A stretch of 64,000 nucleotides of DNA from DATAWK01 sp036267255. GTDB lineage: Bacteria > Acidobacteriota > Terriglobia > Terriglobales > Acidobacteriaceae. The stretch lies in the NCBI GenBank assembly GCA_036267255.1, contig DATAWK010000047.1, positions 1 through 64,000 on the forward strand, given 5' to 3'. The notes under the pieces are model-generated. The model was given only the letters and a program-made list of their open reading frames with translations. It had not been told where the DNA came from and did not search any database. The position numbers were made by a program, and so were the translations under genes. This document shows, piece after piece, positions 50,885 to 58,904 of this stretch. Positions within the stretch are counted from its first letter, which is position 1. The number at the start of each line of letters is the position of its first letter.

Positions 50885-51112
50885 ATGGAAGTTTCCGTGC
50901 AACAGGACTTCGGGGCCAATGGGGACGATCTGGGTCGCCTGGCCGAGGAACATCACAAATACGCCCTCCAGTTGGAAACCCTTCTCGCGAAACCTTACCC
51001 CTCAGAAGAAGACAAATTAGAAGAAGTGCGCCTGAAAAAGCTTAAGCTGCGATTGAAAGATCGTATTGAGGCAGTCACGCATAACATCGGGAGTCCGATT
51101 CACGCGGCCTGA
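50885..51112 (+). CDS. DUF465/YdcH-family small protein
   Basis: 75 residues, AGGAGGAG ten bases upstream. RLAEEHHKYALQLETLLAKP and EEVRLKKLKLRLKDRIEAV match the helical hairpin and the LKKxKLxLKD signature of the YdcH family. Function of the family is unknown. Confidence 0.8.
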   Translation: MEVSVQQDFGANGDDLGRLAEEHHKYALQLETLLAKPYPSEEDKLEEVRLKKLKLRLKDRIEAVTHNIGSPIHAA

Positions 51113-51116
51113 CATT

Positions 51117-51174
51117 CTTGATCGACGCGCGCTTGGCCGTGCGCTTGATCGATACGCGCTTATCGACGCGCGCG
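51117..51174. repeat. Imperfect GATCGACGCGCGCTT repeats
   Basis: CTTGATCGACGCGCGCTT (51117), CTTGATCGATACGCGCTT (51144) and TATCGACGCGCGCG (51161) lie in the gap before psd. Role unknown. Confidence 0.6.
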
Positions 51175-51283
51175 TGGCTGCAATCTGTGCCCGTCAGGGC
51201 AAAATCGTTCGATACGAATCGGATGCGAAGATCGTGTCTGTCACCGAACGCCGTATGTTCGCCTATTTTCATCTCTGCGAACG

Positions 51284-51289
51284 TATAAT
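51284..51289 (+). promoter_or_regulatory. -10 box of psd
   Basis: A perfect TATAAT ends 11 bases before the psd ATG, so transcription should begin within about 5 bases of the start codon. No clear -35 or ribosome-binding site. Confidence 0.45.
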
Positions 51290-51300
51290 CGCACATACCG

Positions 51301-51966
51301 ATGGTACGCGACGGATATTGGTACGGATTAGGCTTGGCAGCCGTAGCTGTCGTTCTTTGGGCGACCACCCACCGCTTTTGGCCCGGGGTGATCCCGGTTC
51401 TGCTGGCCGCATTTTTTCTGTGGTTTTTTCGCGATCCAAAGAGGGAGATTCCCGAGGCTCCCGGCTTGATTGTTTCCCCGGCAGACGGCAAGGTGACCGC
51501 GATACGGAAAGTTGCCGGTGCCGATGGCGAGCGGTACCACATCAGCATTTTTTTAAATGTCTTTAACGTGCATGTGAATCGTGCGCCAATCGCCGGTACC
51601 ATTCAGCGAGTGGATTACAAAAAAGGCGAATATCTGAACGCCATGAATCCGGATTCCGCGGAGAAGAACGAGCAGAACCGCGTTGAGGTTGCCGGAGAGC
51701 TTTGTACGGTCCGTTTTACGCAGATTGCCGGATTGCTGGCGCGGCGCATCGTTTTCAATAAAGAAGTTGGAGACTGGGTTCATCGCGGGGAGCGTGTCGG
51801 TCTGATTAAATTTGGCTCTCGCGTGGATGTGCTGTTCCCAGGTGCGTGCGAACTGCAGATCGCGTTGGGCGACCATGTACAAGGCGGATCGTCGGTACTG
51901 GCGATCATGCCATTTGGGGAGCGCGTGGAGGAACTGGCCGTCATGTCCGCGGAGCGCACACAATGA
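51301..51966 (+). CDS. psd: Phosphatidylserine decarboxylase (short form)
   Basis: 221 residues with two N-terminal membrane helices (about residues 8-42). VSPADGKVTAI, HISIFLNVFNVHVNRAP and the C-terminal KFGSRVDVLFP, where GS is the self-cleavage site that forms the pyruvoyl group. The short length fits the archaetidylserine-decarboxylase-like Psd of many bacteria. It makes phosphatidylethanolamine from the product of PssA encoded next (ATGA overlap). A TATAAT lies 12 bp before the ATG. Confidence 0.92.
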   Translation: MVRDGYWYGLGLAAVAVVLWATTHRFWPGVIPVLLAAFFLWFFRDPKREIPEAPGLIVSPADGKVTAIRKVAGADGERYHISIFLNVFNVHVNRAPIAGTIQRVDYKKGEYLNAMNPDSAEKNEQNRVEVAGELCTVRFTQIAGLLARRIVFNKEVGDWVHRGERVGLIKFGSRVDVLFPGACELQIALGDHVQGGSSVLAIMPFGERVEELAVMSAERTQ

Positions 51967-52841
51967 ACGATGGAACGAACGCAGAGATCCAACGTGTGCG
52001 TAAGCCTGCCCGTCGCGGCATGTTCATTCTGCCTTCTTTATTTACTGCAGGGAACATTGCGATTGGGTACTATGCGATCACCCAGAGCCTGCAGGGGTCG
52101 GTACTCGAACCCCACCACTTTGACTATGCGGCATTGGCCATTGGTGCGGCCATTCCGTTCGATGCCATTGATGGTCGCATTGCACGCATGACCAATACCG
52201 CCAGCGAGTTTGGCCGTGAACTGGATTCGCTGGCCGACGTGATTACCTTTGGCGTAGCCCCCAGCATCCTGGCCTTCACATGGGGCTTTCGCATGCTGCC
52301 GATGGCGATGGACCCGGTTCTTCGCGACAAGCTGATCCGCGTAGGCGCCTTGGTATGCTTTCTCTACCTGATCTGTGGTGCGTGCCGGCTGGCCCGCTTC
52401 AATATCAGTTCTGATGCCAAGCCAAAGAATCCCGGCCGCCCGGATCGCAAATATTTTGTAGGCATGCCGATTCCAGCGGCAGCCGGAGTGATTGCGGCCA
52501 TCGTGCATTTTTTTCTGGGCAATCCGGTCTTCAATGGATGGGTCGCGGTGCTCTGGATGCTCATCGTCGCCTTGGTCGGATTTTTGATGGTCAGCACGTG
52601 GCGCTTCTGGAGTGGGAAAGAAATCAATCTCGGCGACCGCCACCCCTTCCAGATCCTTGTTCTCATTGGAGCGGCTGTCTCTATCATCGTGCTGTTCTCG
52701 CAGCTTCTTTTGTTTGTCATCGCCCTGGGGTATATGTTCTCCGGGATTGTTGCCCGTGCAGCCTATTCCTGGACGCGGCGTCACCGTCATCGTATCCATC
52801 CTGAGGAGTCCATGACGGACAACTCCATTGGTCGTGTCTGA
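51963..52841 (+). CDS. pssA: CDP-diacylglycerol-serine O-phosphatidyltransferase
   Basis: 292 residues with about seven membrane helices. The CDP-alcohol phosphotransferase signature DGRIAR-x8-GRELDSLAD is complete. It makes phosphatidylserine for Psd. ATGA overlap with psd and a one-base overlap with the next gene suggest one operon. Confidence 0.94.
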   Translation: MNDGTNAEIQRVRKPARRGMFILPSLFTAGNIAIGYYAITQSLQGSVLEPHHFDYAALAIGAAIPFDAIDGRIARMTNTASEFGRELDSLADVITFGVAPSILAFTWGFRMLPMAMDPVLRDKLIRVGALVCFLYLICGACRLARFNISSDAKPKNPGRPDRKYFVGMPIPAAAGVIAAIVHFFLGNPVFNGWVAVLWMLIVALVGFLMVSTWRFWSGKEINLGDRHPFQILVLIGAAVSIIVLFSQLLLFVIALGYMFSGIVARAAYSWTRRHRHRIHPEESMTDNSIGRV

Positions 52842-53890
52842 TGCAATTTCATTCTCAGAAAATCGCAATCGTGGGAGCGGCGACGCTTCTTGGAAAAGAA
52901 TTGAATGAAGTCCTGTCTTCGTCTGCTTTCGTTACGTCGGAATTTATCCTGATGGACGATGAAGAGGCGTTGGGCAAGATTGAAGCTGCAGGAGATGAAG
53001 TGACCTTTGTGCAGCGGATTGAACCGGAGTCCTTTCAGGGGTGCGATTTCGTTTTCTTTGCGGCGCAGCCGGAAATTACAGAGAAACATTGGCAACAGGC
53101 GCGGAAGGTTGGCGCTTGCGTCATCGACCTGACCGGCGTTTTGGAAAACAAACCGGGCGTGGTCGTTCTGGCTCCGTGGCTTACGGCAGAATTGGCTCCC
53201 AGGCAGCCAAAGAACCTGCTGGATCTGAAGACTGCGGCCGTTGTCCCGGCGCATCCGGCGGCAATGTTGCTGGCATTAGTCGCGGCGCGTTGCCAGTGCG
53301 TGGCTCCTGTGCATGCGTTGTGGGCAACGCTGTTGCAGGCAGCGTCAGAATACGGCAATGCAGCCATAGTGGAGCTGCATCAGCAGACGGTGAATCTGCT
53401 CTCATTCCAACCGCTGCCCACCGACGTATTTGGTTCGCAGGCAGCGTTTAACCTGGCGCTTTCCTTCGGCGAAGAGGGCCGTGTGCGTCCCATTGCAATT
53501 GAAGAAATTATTCAGCGCCATTACGCTGCCATTGCGGACGGCCGGTTGGCCACGCTGGGGCTGCAAGTGGTGCAGGCGCCGATCTTTCATGGCTACGTGG
53601 TTTCCGTAGCCGTGGAATTGGAAAGTGCGGCCGACCTGGAGAAAATGCGTTTGGCGCTCACCGGAGAACATGTGGAACTGGTGACGGAAAGCGGAGAAGC
53701 TCCGGGCAATATCGGGGTGACAGGTGGGACCGGCATTACCGTGTTCGTGCGTTCGGCGTCGGCCGACGAAGGCGCATCGACGCGATATTGGTTGTGGATT
53801 ACTGCCGACAACCTGCGATTGGCAGCCGTCAACGCGGTAGCCTGCGCCGTAGAAATGGGTCGGCTACGTCCGCAAGGCAAGGTGCAGTAA
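52841..53890 (+). CDS. Aspartate-semialdehyde dehydrogenase-like protein lacking the catalytic Cys
   Basis: 349 residues. The N-terminal Rossmann part IAIVGAATLLGKELNEVLSS and the dimerisation domain (VHALWATLLQAASEYGNAAI) match the Asd/USG-1 family. Where Asd has NC(S/T) the sequence is VVPAHPAAM, so the thiol needed for catalysis is absent, as in USG-1 paralogues. Its role is unknown. It shares a base with pssA, so it may be co-expressed with phospholipid synthesis. Confidence 0.8.
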   Translation: MQFHSQKIAIVGAATLLGKELNEVLSSSAFVTSEFILMDDEEALGKIEAAGDEVTFVQRIEPESFQGCDFVFFAAQPEITEKHWQQARKVGACVIDLTGVLENKPGVVVLAPWLTAELAPRQPKNLLDLKTAAVVPAHPAAMLLALVAARCQCVAPVHALWATLLQAASEYGNAAIVELHQQTVNLLSFQPLPTDVFGSQAAFNLALSFGEEGRVRPIAIEEIIQRHYAAIADGRLATLGLQVVQAPIFHGYVVSVAVELESAADLEKMRLALTGEHVELVTESGEAPGNIGVTGGTGITVFVRSASADEGASTRYWLWITADNLRLAAVNAVACAVEMGRLRPQGKVQ

Positions 53891-54000
53891 CCGCGTGGCT
53901 CCTGTTTCTCTGCAGTCGAGCCGATGGATTTACAGCAGCATCTCTTCGAGCTAAGTCCCTCTGGTTACACGCCCGTGTAAAACCAGATGCAATCGTATTC

Positions 54001-56349
54001 ATGTTACTGGACCATTCTCCCGATATACCGAATATGGAAGACCTTACCCGCGAGTTCCTGCTGGAAAGCCATGAAGGTCTGGACCGCATGGAGCGTTGTC
54101 TCGCCGAACTGGCGGAAGCGCCTGCCAATCCGGAGCTGCTGCGGGAGATTTTTCGCGCCGTACACACCATTAAAGGTACGACCGGGTTTCTGGGATTTCA
54201 GCGACTGGAGCGGGTGGCCCATGCCGGAGAAAATCTGCTGGCAGGCTTGCGCGATGGAGATCTTGTCGTCAATGCTGCATGCATCGATGTCCTGTTGCTC
54301 CTGTTGGACACGCTGCGCAGCATTCTGCGTGGCATCGAACAGACGGGCGCGGAACCAGAGGGCGCAGATGCACCTTTGCTGGCGCAATTGGAAGCGTTGC
54401 AATCCCTGGAGGAAGCATCGCAGAAGAATGGCGCATCGGGAAACGCTGCAGCATTCGTCAAAGAGGGCCGCTATGACGGAGCAGCAGCAATGGCAACCAC
54501 TGCTGGAATTGTGCCGGCGGCAATTCCCAAGTCCAAAGAAAATTCTGGCGGACATACCGGCATCGAGGAAGGAGAGGCACCGGCCTCGGTGGTGGATGCC
54601 ACCGTGCGCGTCGATGTCGATGTGCTGCAGCGGCTGATGAATCTTGCCGGGGAACTCGTATTAACGCGCAATCAGATTGTTGCAGCAGCAACGGAGGATC
54701 AGCGTATCGGGATGCTGGCGCAACGCTTGGATCGCGTCACCGGCGACATGCGCGATGCCATCATGCGGGTGCGCATGCAGCCCGTGGAACAGGTTTTTGC
54801 GCGCTTTCCCCGACTCGTCCGAGAGCTGGCTCGGCAATGCGGTAAGCAGGTGCGTCTGGAGATGGAAGGCCAGCAGACACGGTTGGATCGCAGCGTATTG
54901 GAGCTCATGCGCGATCCGCTGCTGCACGCGATCCGCAATTCCATTGACCACGGTATTGAAGCGCCGGAGATGCGCACCGCGAACGGCAAGCCTGCTGAGG
55001 GAAATCTACGGCTACGGGCTGCCTCCGCCGGAGACCATGTAATTTTGGAGATCATCGACGATGGCGGTGGCATTTTTCCGGAGCGTTTGCGCCAACGGGC
55101 CGTGGAGCGGGGCTTGATTTCCAGCGAGCAGGCAGCGGCGCTGTCGGATAGCGAGGCATGCAATCTGGTTTTTGTCCCGGGATTTTCCACCGCGTCGCAG
55201 GTCACCAATGTTTCCGGTCGAGGCATTGGCCTGGATGTGGTGCGTAAAAATGTCGAACATGCTGGCGGCAGCGTGGAGATGCACAGCGTGCCCGGACAGG
55301 GAACTACGATACGCATGCGATTGCCATTGACGCTGGCCATTTTGCCGGCATTGGTTGTTTGCTGCGCCGGTCAGCGTTTTGCCTTGCCGCAGACGGCAGT
55401 GGTGGAGTTGCATTGCCTGCGTGCAGCCGAACAGATGGCGAGCATAGAGGTACTGGGGGCAGCAAGATTTTACCGGCTGCGTAATCGCTTGTTGCCGTTG
55501 GCCACTCTGCGCGGCCTATTGCGCTTGTCCAGCGATGACAACCCATCGCAGGGGCCGCAGCAAGCGTCCATGCAGGGAGAATGGAATCTTGTCGTTCTCA
55601 GTGCAGAAGGTCGACGCTTCGGTTTGTGTGTGGATGCCTTTGAGGGAACCGAGGAACTGGTCGCCAAACCGCTGGAGCGCGTCACCGAAGTGCCGGTATT
55701 TTCCGGTGCGGCGCAACTGGCCGATGGAGATCTTGCGCTCATTCTGGATGTTTCCGCACTGGCCGACCTGGCCGGGGTTGCGGTGGATCGCACCGCGGTG
55801 GCCTCGGAGACCGATACAGCAGTATCGCTGGGCGAAAACTTTCTGCACGTTTCTCTGGGAGACACTTCGGCAGCCATTCCGATTGCGTGCGTCGAGCACG
55901 TACTCTCCGTCCGGAAGGCAGAGATCCAATCGATGGATGGTACGTTGGTGCTGCCAATGGACGACGAAATGTTGCCGTTGCTGGATGGCGCGCAGCTCTC
56001 GCACAATCGTGATGCCGATGCGTTTCCTGCGGCCAGCATTTTCTCCGGCGTCTCTCGCGCCGAAGCATTGCATGTATTGGTCTGTTCTCAGACAGAAAGA
56101 CGCATGGGGTTGATGGTCAGCGCAGTCCATGGAATGGTGCAGGCCGAACCGGCCAAGCTGCAAAACCTATCTTATCCCGAAGAATCCGCGCAAAGCATTC
56201 TGCGATTGGGTGAGCAGTTGGTGCGTGTGATCGATCCTTTGACCTGGCAACTTCCCGCCACGTATTCAGAGACATGGACAGTCTTCGATAACTATTTACA
56301 AAATCACTGGAACAGTCAGCAGCAATCTGTAGGAGAGATAACGGGATGA
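54001..56349 (+). CDS. cheA: Chemotaxis histidine kinase CheA
   Basis: 782 residues from ATG 54001 (ATG 54034 is an alternative). P1 phosphotransfer domain with His55 in FRAVHTIKGTTGFLGF; dimerisation helix VLQRLMNLAGELVLTRNQI; ATPase with AIRNSIDHGIEAPE, IIDDGGGIFPERL and GRGIGLDVVRKN. After it come two CheW-like domains (about residues 440-570 and 600-770), where normal CheA has one. No CheY-binding P2 domain is obvious. First gene of a cheA-cheW-cheB-cheR operon. Confidence 0.9.
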   Translation: MLLDHSPDIPNMEDLTREFLLESHEGLDRMERCLAELAEAPANPELLREIFRAVHTIKGTTGFLGFQRLERVAHAGENLLAGLRDGDLVVNAACIDVLLLLLDTLRSILRGIEQTGAEPEGADAPLLAQLEALQSLEEASQKNGASGNAAAFVKEGRYDGAAAMATTAGIVPAAIPKSKENSGGHTGIEEGEAPASVVDATVRVDVDVLQRLMNLAGELVLTRNQIVAAATEDQRIGMLAQRLDRVTGDMRDAIMRVRMQPVEQVFARFPRLVRELARQCGKQVRLEMEGQQTRLDRSVLELMRDPLLHAIRNSIDHGIEAPEMRTANGKPAEGNLRLRAASAGDHVILEIIDDGGGIFPERLRQRAVERGLISSEQAAALSDSEACNLVFVPGFSTASQVTNVSGRGIGLDVVRKNVEHAGGSVEMHSVPGQGTTIRMRLPLTLAILPALVVCCAGQRFALPQTAVVELHCLRAAEQMASIEVLGAARFYRLRNRLLPLATLRGLLRLSSDDNPSQGPQQASMQGEWNLVVLSAEGRRFGLCVDAFEGTEELVAKPLERVTEVPVFSGAAQLADGDLALILDVSALADLAGVAVDRTAVASETDTAVSLGENFLHVSLGDTSAAIPIACVEHVLSVRKAEIQSMDGTLVLPMDDEMLPLLDGAQLSHNRDADAFPAASIFSGVSRAEALHVLVCSQTERRMGLMVSAVHGMVQAEPAKLQNLSYPEESAQSILRLGEQLVRVIDPLTWQLPATYSETWTVFDNYLQNHWNSQQQSVGEITG

Positions 56350-56846
56350 CGATGCTACGCAATGTCAGCGAAGGTGTTACGCACGATGATGTATGTTCCA
56401 TCCACGTCGGAAACGAGCGATTTGCCGTTCGCTTGACGGATGTTTTTGAAGTGACAGCCTCCGTGGAGTTGCGCGCCTGCCCTTTATCTCCCCCGCACAT
56501 TGCAGGCCTGATGCAATATCGCGGCGAAGTGCTGACTACGGTTTGCCTGCGGACCTTGCTTGGCATGCAGCGCGGGCCGGGACCAGCCAGCAGTGTTGTG
56601 ATGATCGGCTCGCGTGGTCTTTTTGCGTTGCTGGTGGACGAAATTGGTGAAGTACTTCCCGTGGCAATTTCCTCGTATGAGCCAGTGCCTGCGACGGTCG
56701 AGACGCGATGCCAGGAATTGCTGTCCGGCACATATAAGTTGGAACATGGACTGCTGCCGGTGCTCGACGCCAAGCGACTGGAGCCGTCGGCATTGCGCTC
56801 GCAGCACGCGCCGGCACACTCCAGGGAAGCAAACATCAAACAATAG
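56346..56846 (+). CDS. cheW: CheW-like coupling protein
   Basis: 166 residues, ATGA overlap with cheA. VCSIHVGNERFAVRLTDVFEV, HIAGLMQYRGEVLTTVCLRTLLG and FALLVDEIGEVLPV are the CheW pattern. Couples receptors to CheA. Confidence 0.9.
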   Translation: MTMLRNVSEGVTHDDVCSIHVGNERFAVRLTDVFEVTASVELRACPLSPPHIAGLMQYRGEVLTTVCLRTLLGMQRGPGPASSVVMIGSRGLFALLVDEIGEVLPVAISSYEPVPATVETRCQELLSGTYKLEHGLLPVLDAKRLEPSALRSQHAPAHSREANIKQ

Positions 56847-56869
56847 CTGGAAAAATCTCTTACGCTCTT

Positions 56870-58027
56870 ATGCAGACTCCGTCCCCCAAGCCGATCCGTG
56901 TCCTGGCCATCGACGACTCGTCGACGATGCGGCATATGTACCAGCAGATTCTTGCTACGTGTCCTGACATCGCTCTGATCGGTGTGGCCGGCGACGGACC
57001 GAGTGGCATCGAGATGGTACAGAACCTCAACCCCGATCTGGTTGTGCTGGACATCGACATGCCCCAGATGGACGGGCTGACGGTTTTGACTCGCCTGCGC
57101 GAACGGCAGCCACGCCTTCCGGTCGTGATGTGCAGTACGCTGACGCAGCGCGGCGCGGCCATCACGCTGGAGGCGCTCTTTCGCGGCGCGGCGGATTATG
57201 TCGCCAAGCCGCATTTTTCGACAACGCCCCAGGCAGCTTTGGAAGGTTTTCGTGAGCCTTTGGTCGAGCGGATTCGTGCTCTTGGGTCGCGGGTATGTTG
57301 GGGGCCGGCTTCCGAGCCTGCCAATTTCTCTATGCGCCAGACCGGCATGACATCGTCCCAGGTGCCCGTTGGCGTGGTTGTCATGGGTGCCTCCACCGGT
57401 GGTCCTCAGGCTTTGGAGCAGGTACTCTGCGCACTGCCTGCAGATTTTCCCGTTCCAGTGTTGGTCGTGCAGCACATTCCACCATTGTTTCTCCCCTTGC
57501 TGGCAGAGCGGCTGCATCAACGGTGCCGCTTGCAGGTGCAGGAATCTGTAGATGGCATGCCGTTGCAGCCCGGCTTCATCTGGCTGGCACGCGGCGACTG
57601 GCACCTGCGGATTGCGTCCGTTGCCGCGGCGCCCGGTAGAAATCTGGCTGGTTCCACGACTGCGCCGTTCATGCAGCGCCTCGCGCAGGATGCTCCGATC
57701 CATTATTGTCGGCCTGCAGTGGATGCTCTGTTTCAATCGGCGGCAGATATTTATGGTGCGGCATCGCTGGGCGTTGTACTGACCGGTATGGGTACCGACG
57801 CGACCGAGGGTGCGCGCGCCATTCGTAACGCCGGTGGAACCGTGCTGGCGCAGGATGCGGCAACCAGCACCATCTGGGGCATGCCCGGTTCCGTAGTGCG
57901 GGCGGGGCTGGCCCACGCGGTGTTGCCGCTCGATCAGATTGCTGGAGAATTGCTGCGACGGGTGGGTGCAACCGCGCAAACCAGCGGAGAACAAGAGACA
58001 AATAGCAGAGGACAGCATGAAGTGTAG
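56870..58027 (+). CDS. cheB: Protein-glutamate methylesterase CheB
   Basis: 385 residues. The receiver domain has DDSSTMR and Asp61 in VVLDIDMPQMDG. The esterase triad follows: Ser in GASTGGPQAL, His in VVQHIPPLF, Asp in GMGTDATEGARA. Complete and probably active. Its 3' end overlaps cheR by 11 bp. Confidence 0.95.
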   Translation: MQTPSPKPIRVLAIDDSSTMRHMYQQILATCPDIALIGVAGDGPSGIEMVQNLNPDLVVLDIDMPQMDGLTVLTRLRERQPRLPVVMCSTLTQRGAAITLEALFRGAADYVAKPHFSTTPQAALEGFREPLVERIRALGSRVCWGPASEPANFSMRQTGMTSSQVPVGVVVMGASTGGPQALEQVLCALPADFPVPVLVVQHIPPLFLPLLAERLHQRCRLQVQESVDGMPLQPGFIWLARGDWHLRIASVAAAPGRNLAGSTTAPFMQRLAQDAPIHYCRPAVDALFQSAADIYGAASLGVVLTGMGTDATEGARAIRNAGGTVLAQDAATSTIWGMPGSVVRAGLAHAVLPLDQIAGELLRRVGATAQTSGEQETNSRGQHEV

Positions 58028-58841
58028 TGAAGAAGAGCGTGCCTACCTGCGGCAGTTGGTCTTTACGCATTCCGCGAATGTGATGGACCCTTCGCGTGAT
58101 TATTTTATTGAATCGCGTTTGCAATCCGTTGCACGACAGGTTGGCGTCGGCGGTGTGCGAGAGCTGATCAAGATGCTGCGACACAGGCCCGAAGGCAGCC
58201 TGCATCGTACCGTCGTTGAGGCGATGACGATCAATGAAACAAGCTTTTTTCGCGATGGCGTGCCGTTCGATCGTATGCAAATGGACTTGATTCCGCGTCT
58301 GGTACAGGCGCGTCGGTCCCAGCGCACCCTCCGTTTGTGGAGCGCGGCTTGTTCCAGCGGGCAGGAGACCTACAGTCTCGCCATGCTTCTGGCGCGGCAC
58401 TTTTCGGAGTTGGAAGACTGGGACATCCGCATCCTCGGCACAGACATTTCTCAATCGATGATCGAGCGCGCGCGCGCCGGAGTTTACAGTGATATCGAAG
58501 TGGCGCGCGGCCTCACCCCTGTTCTGCGCGATCGCTACTGCATGCACGTCGGCCACGGATGGACGATGCTGCCGGAGATGCAGGCCCGGTGTAACTTTAC
58601 CCGTCTGAATCTATGTTCTTCGTTGCCCCTGATGCCGGTTTTTGACGGCATTCTGCTGCGCAACGTCATGTTGTATATTTCTGCGGAGGATCGCATACGA
58701 TTGTTGCGAACGGTCCATCGCATGTTAGCTCCGGATGGATTCTTATTTTTGGGGTGTTCCGAACAGCTTTTTCCGGAGATGGACATCTTTCAATTGCACG
58801 TCAGTGGCAATGCGTATTATTACCGTCCGCGCCATGAATGA
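58017..58841 (+). CDS. cheR: Chemotaxis methyltransferase CheR
   Basis: 274 residues, ATG at 58017 with AGAGGA upstream. NETSFFRD and LWSAACSSGQETYSLAM are the CheR N-domain and SAM motif; ILGTDISQSMIERARAGVYS and FDGILLRNVMLYI follow. Methylates receptor Glu residues; no receptor gene is in the window. Confidence 0.95.
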   Translation: MKCSEEERAYLRQLVFTHSANVMDPSRDYFIESRLQSVARQVGVGGVRELIKMLRHRPEGSLHRTVVEAMTINETSFFRDGVPFDRMQMDLIPRLVQARRSQRTLRLWSAACSSGQETYSLAMLLARHFSELEDWDIRILGTDISQSMIERARAGVYSDIEVARGLTPVLRDRYCMHVGHGWTMLPEMQARCNFTRLNLCSSLPLMPVFDGILLRNVMLYISAEDRIRLLRTVHRMLAPDGFLFLGCSEQLFPEMDIFQLHVSGNAYYYRPRHE

Positions 58842-58904
58842 TATGCACGGAAAGCAATGTACGGACGAGCGGCCCAGTCCGGATTATCCTGCTAACAGCA
58901 GGTC

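Noticed and set aside
56117..58018. Open frame of 633 codons on the minus strand over cheA-cheW-cheB
   Set aside because: Antisense shadow of GC-rich coding DNA; the plus-strand Che proteins have all their catalytic residues.
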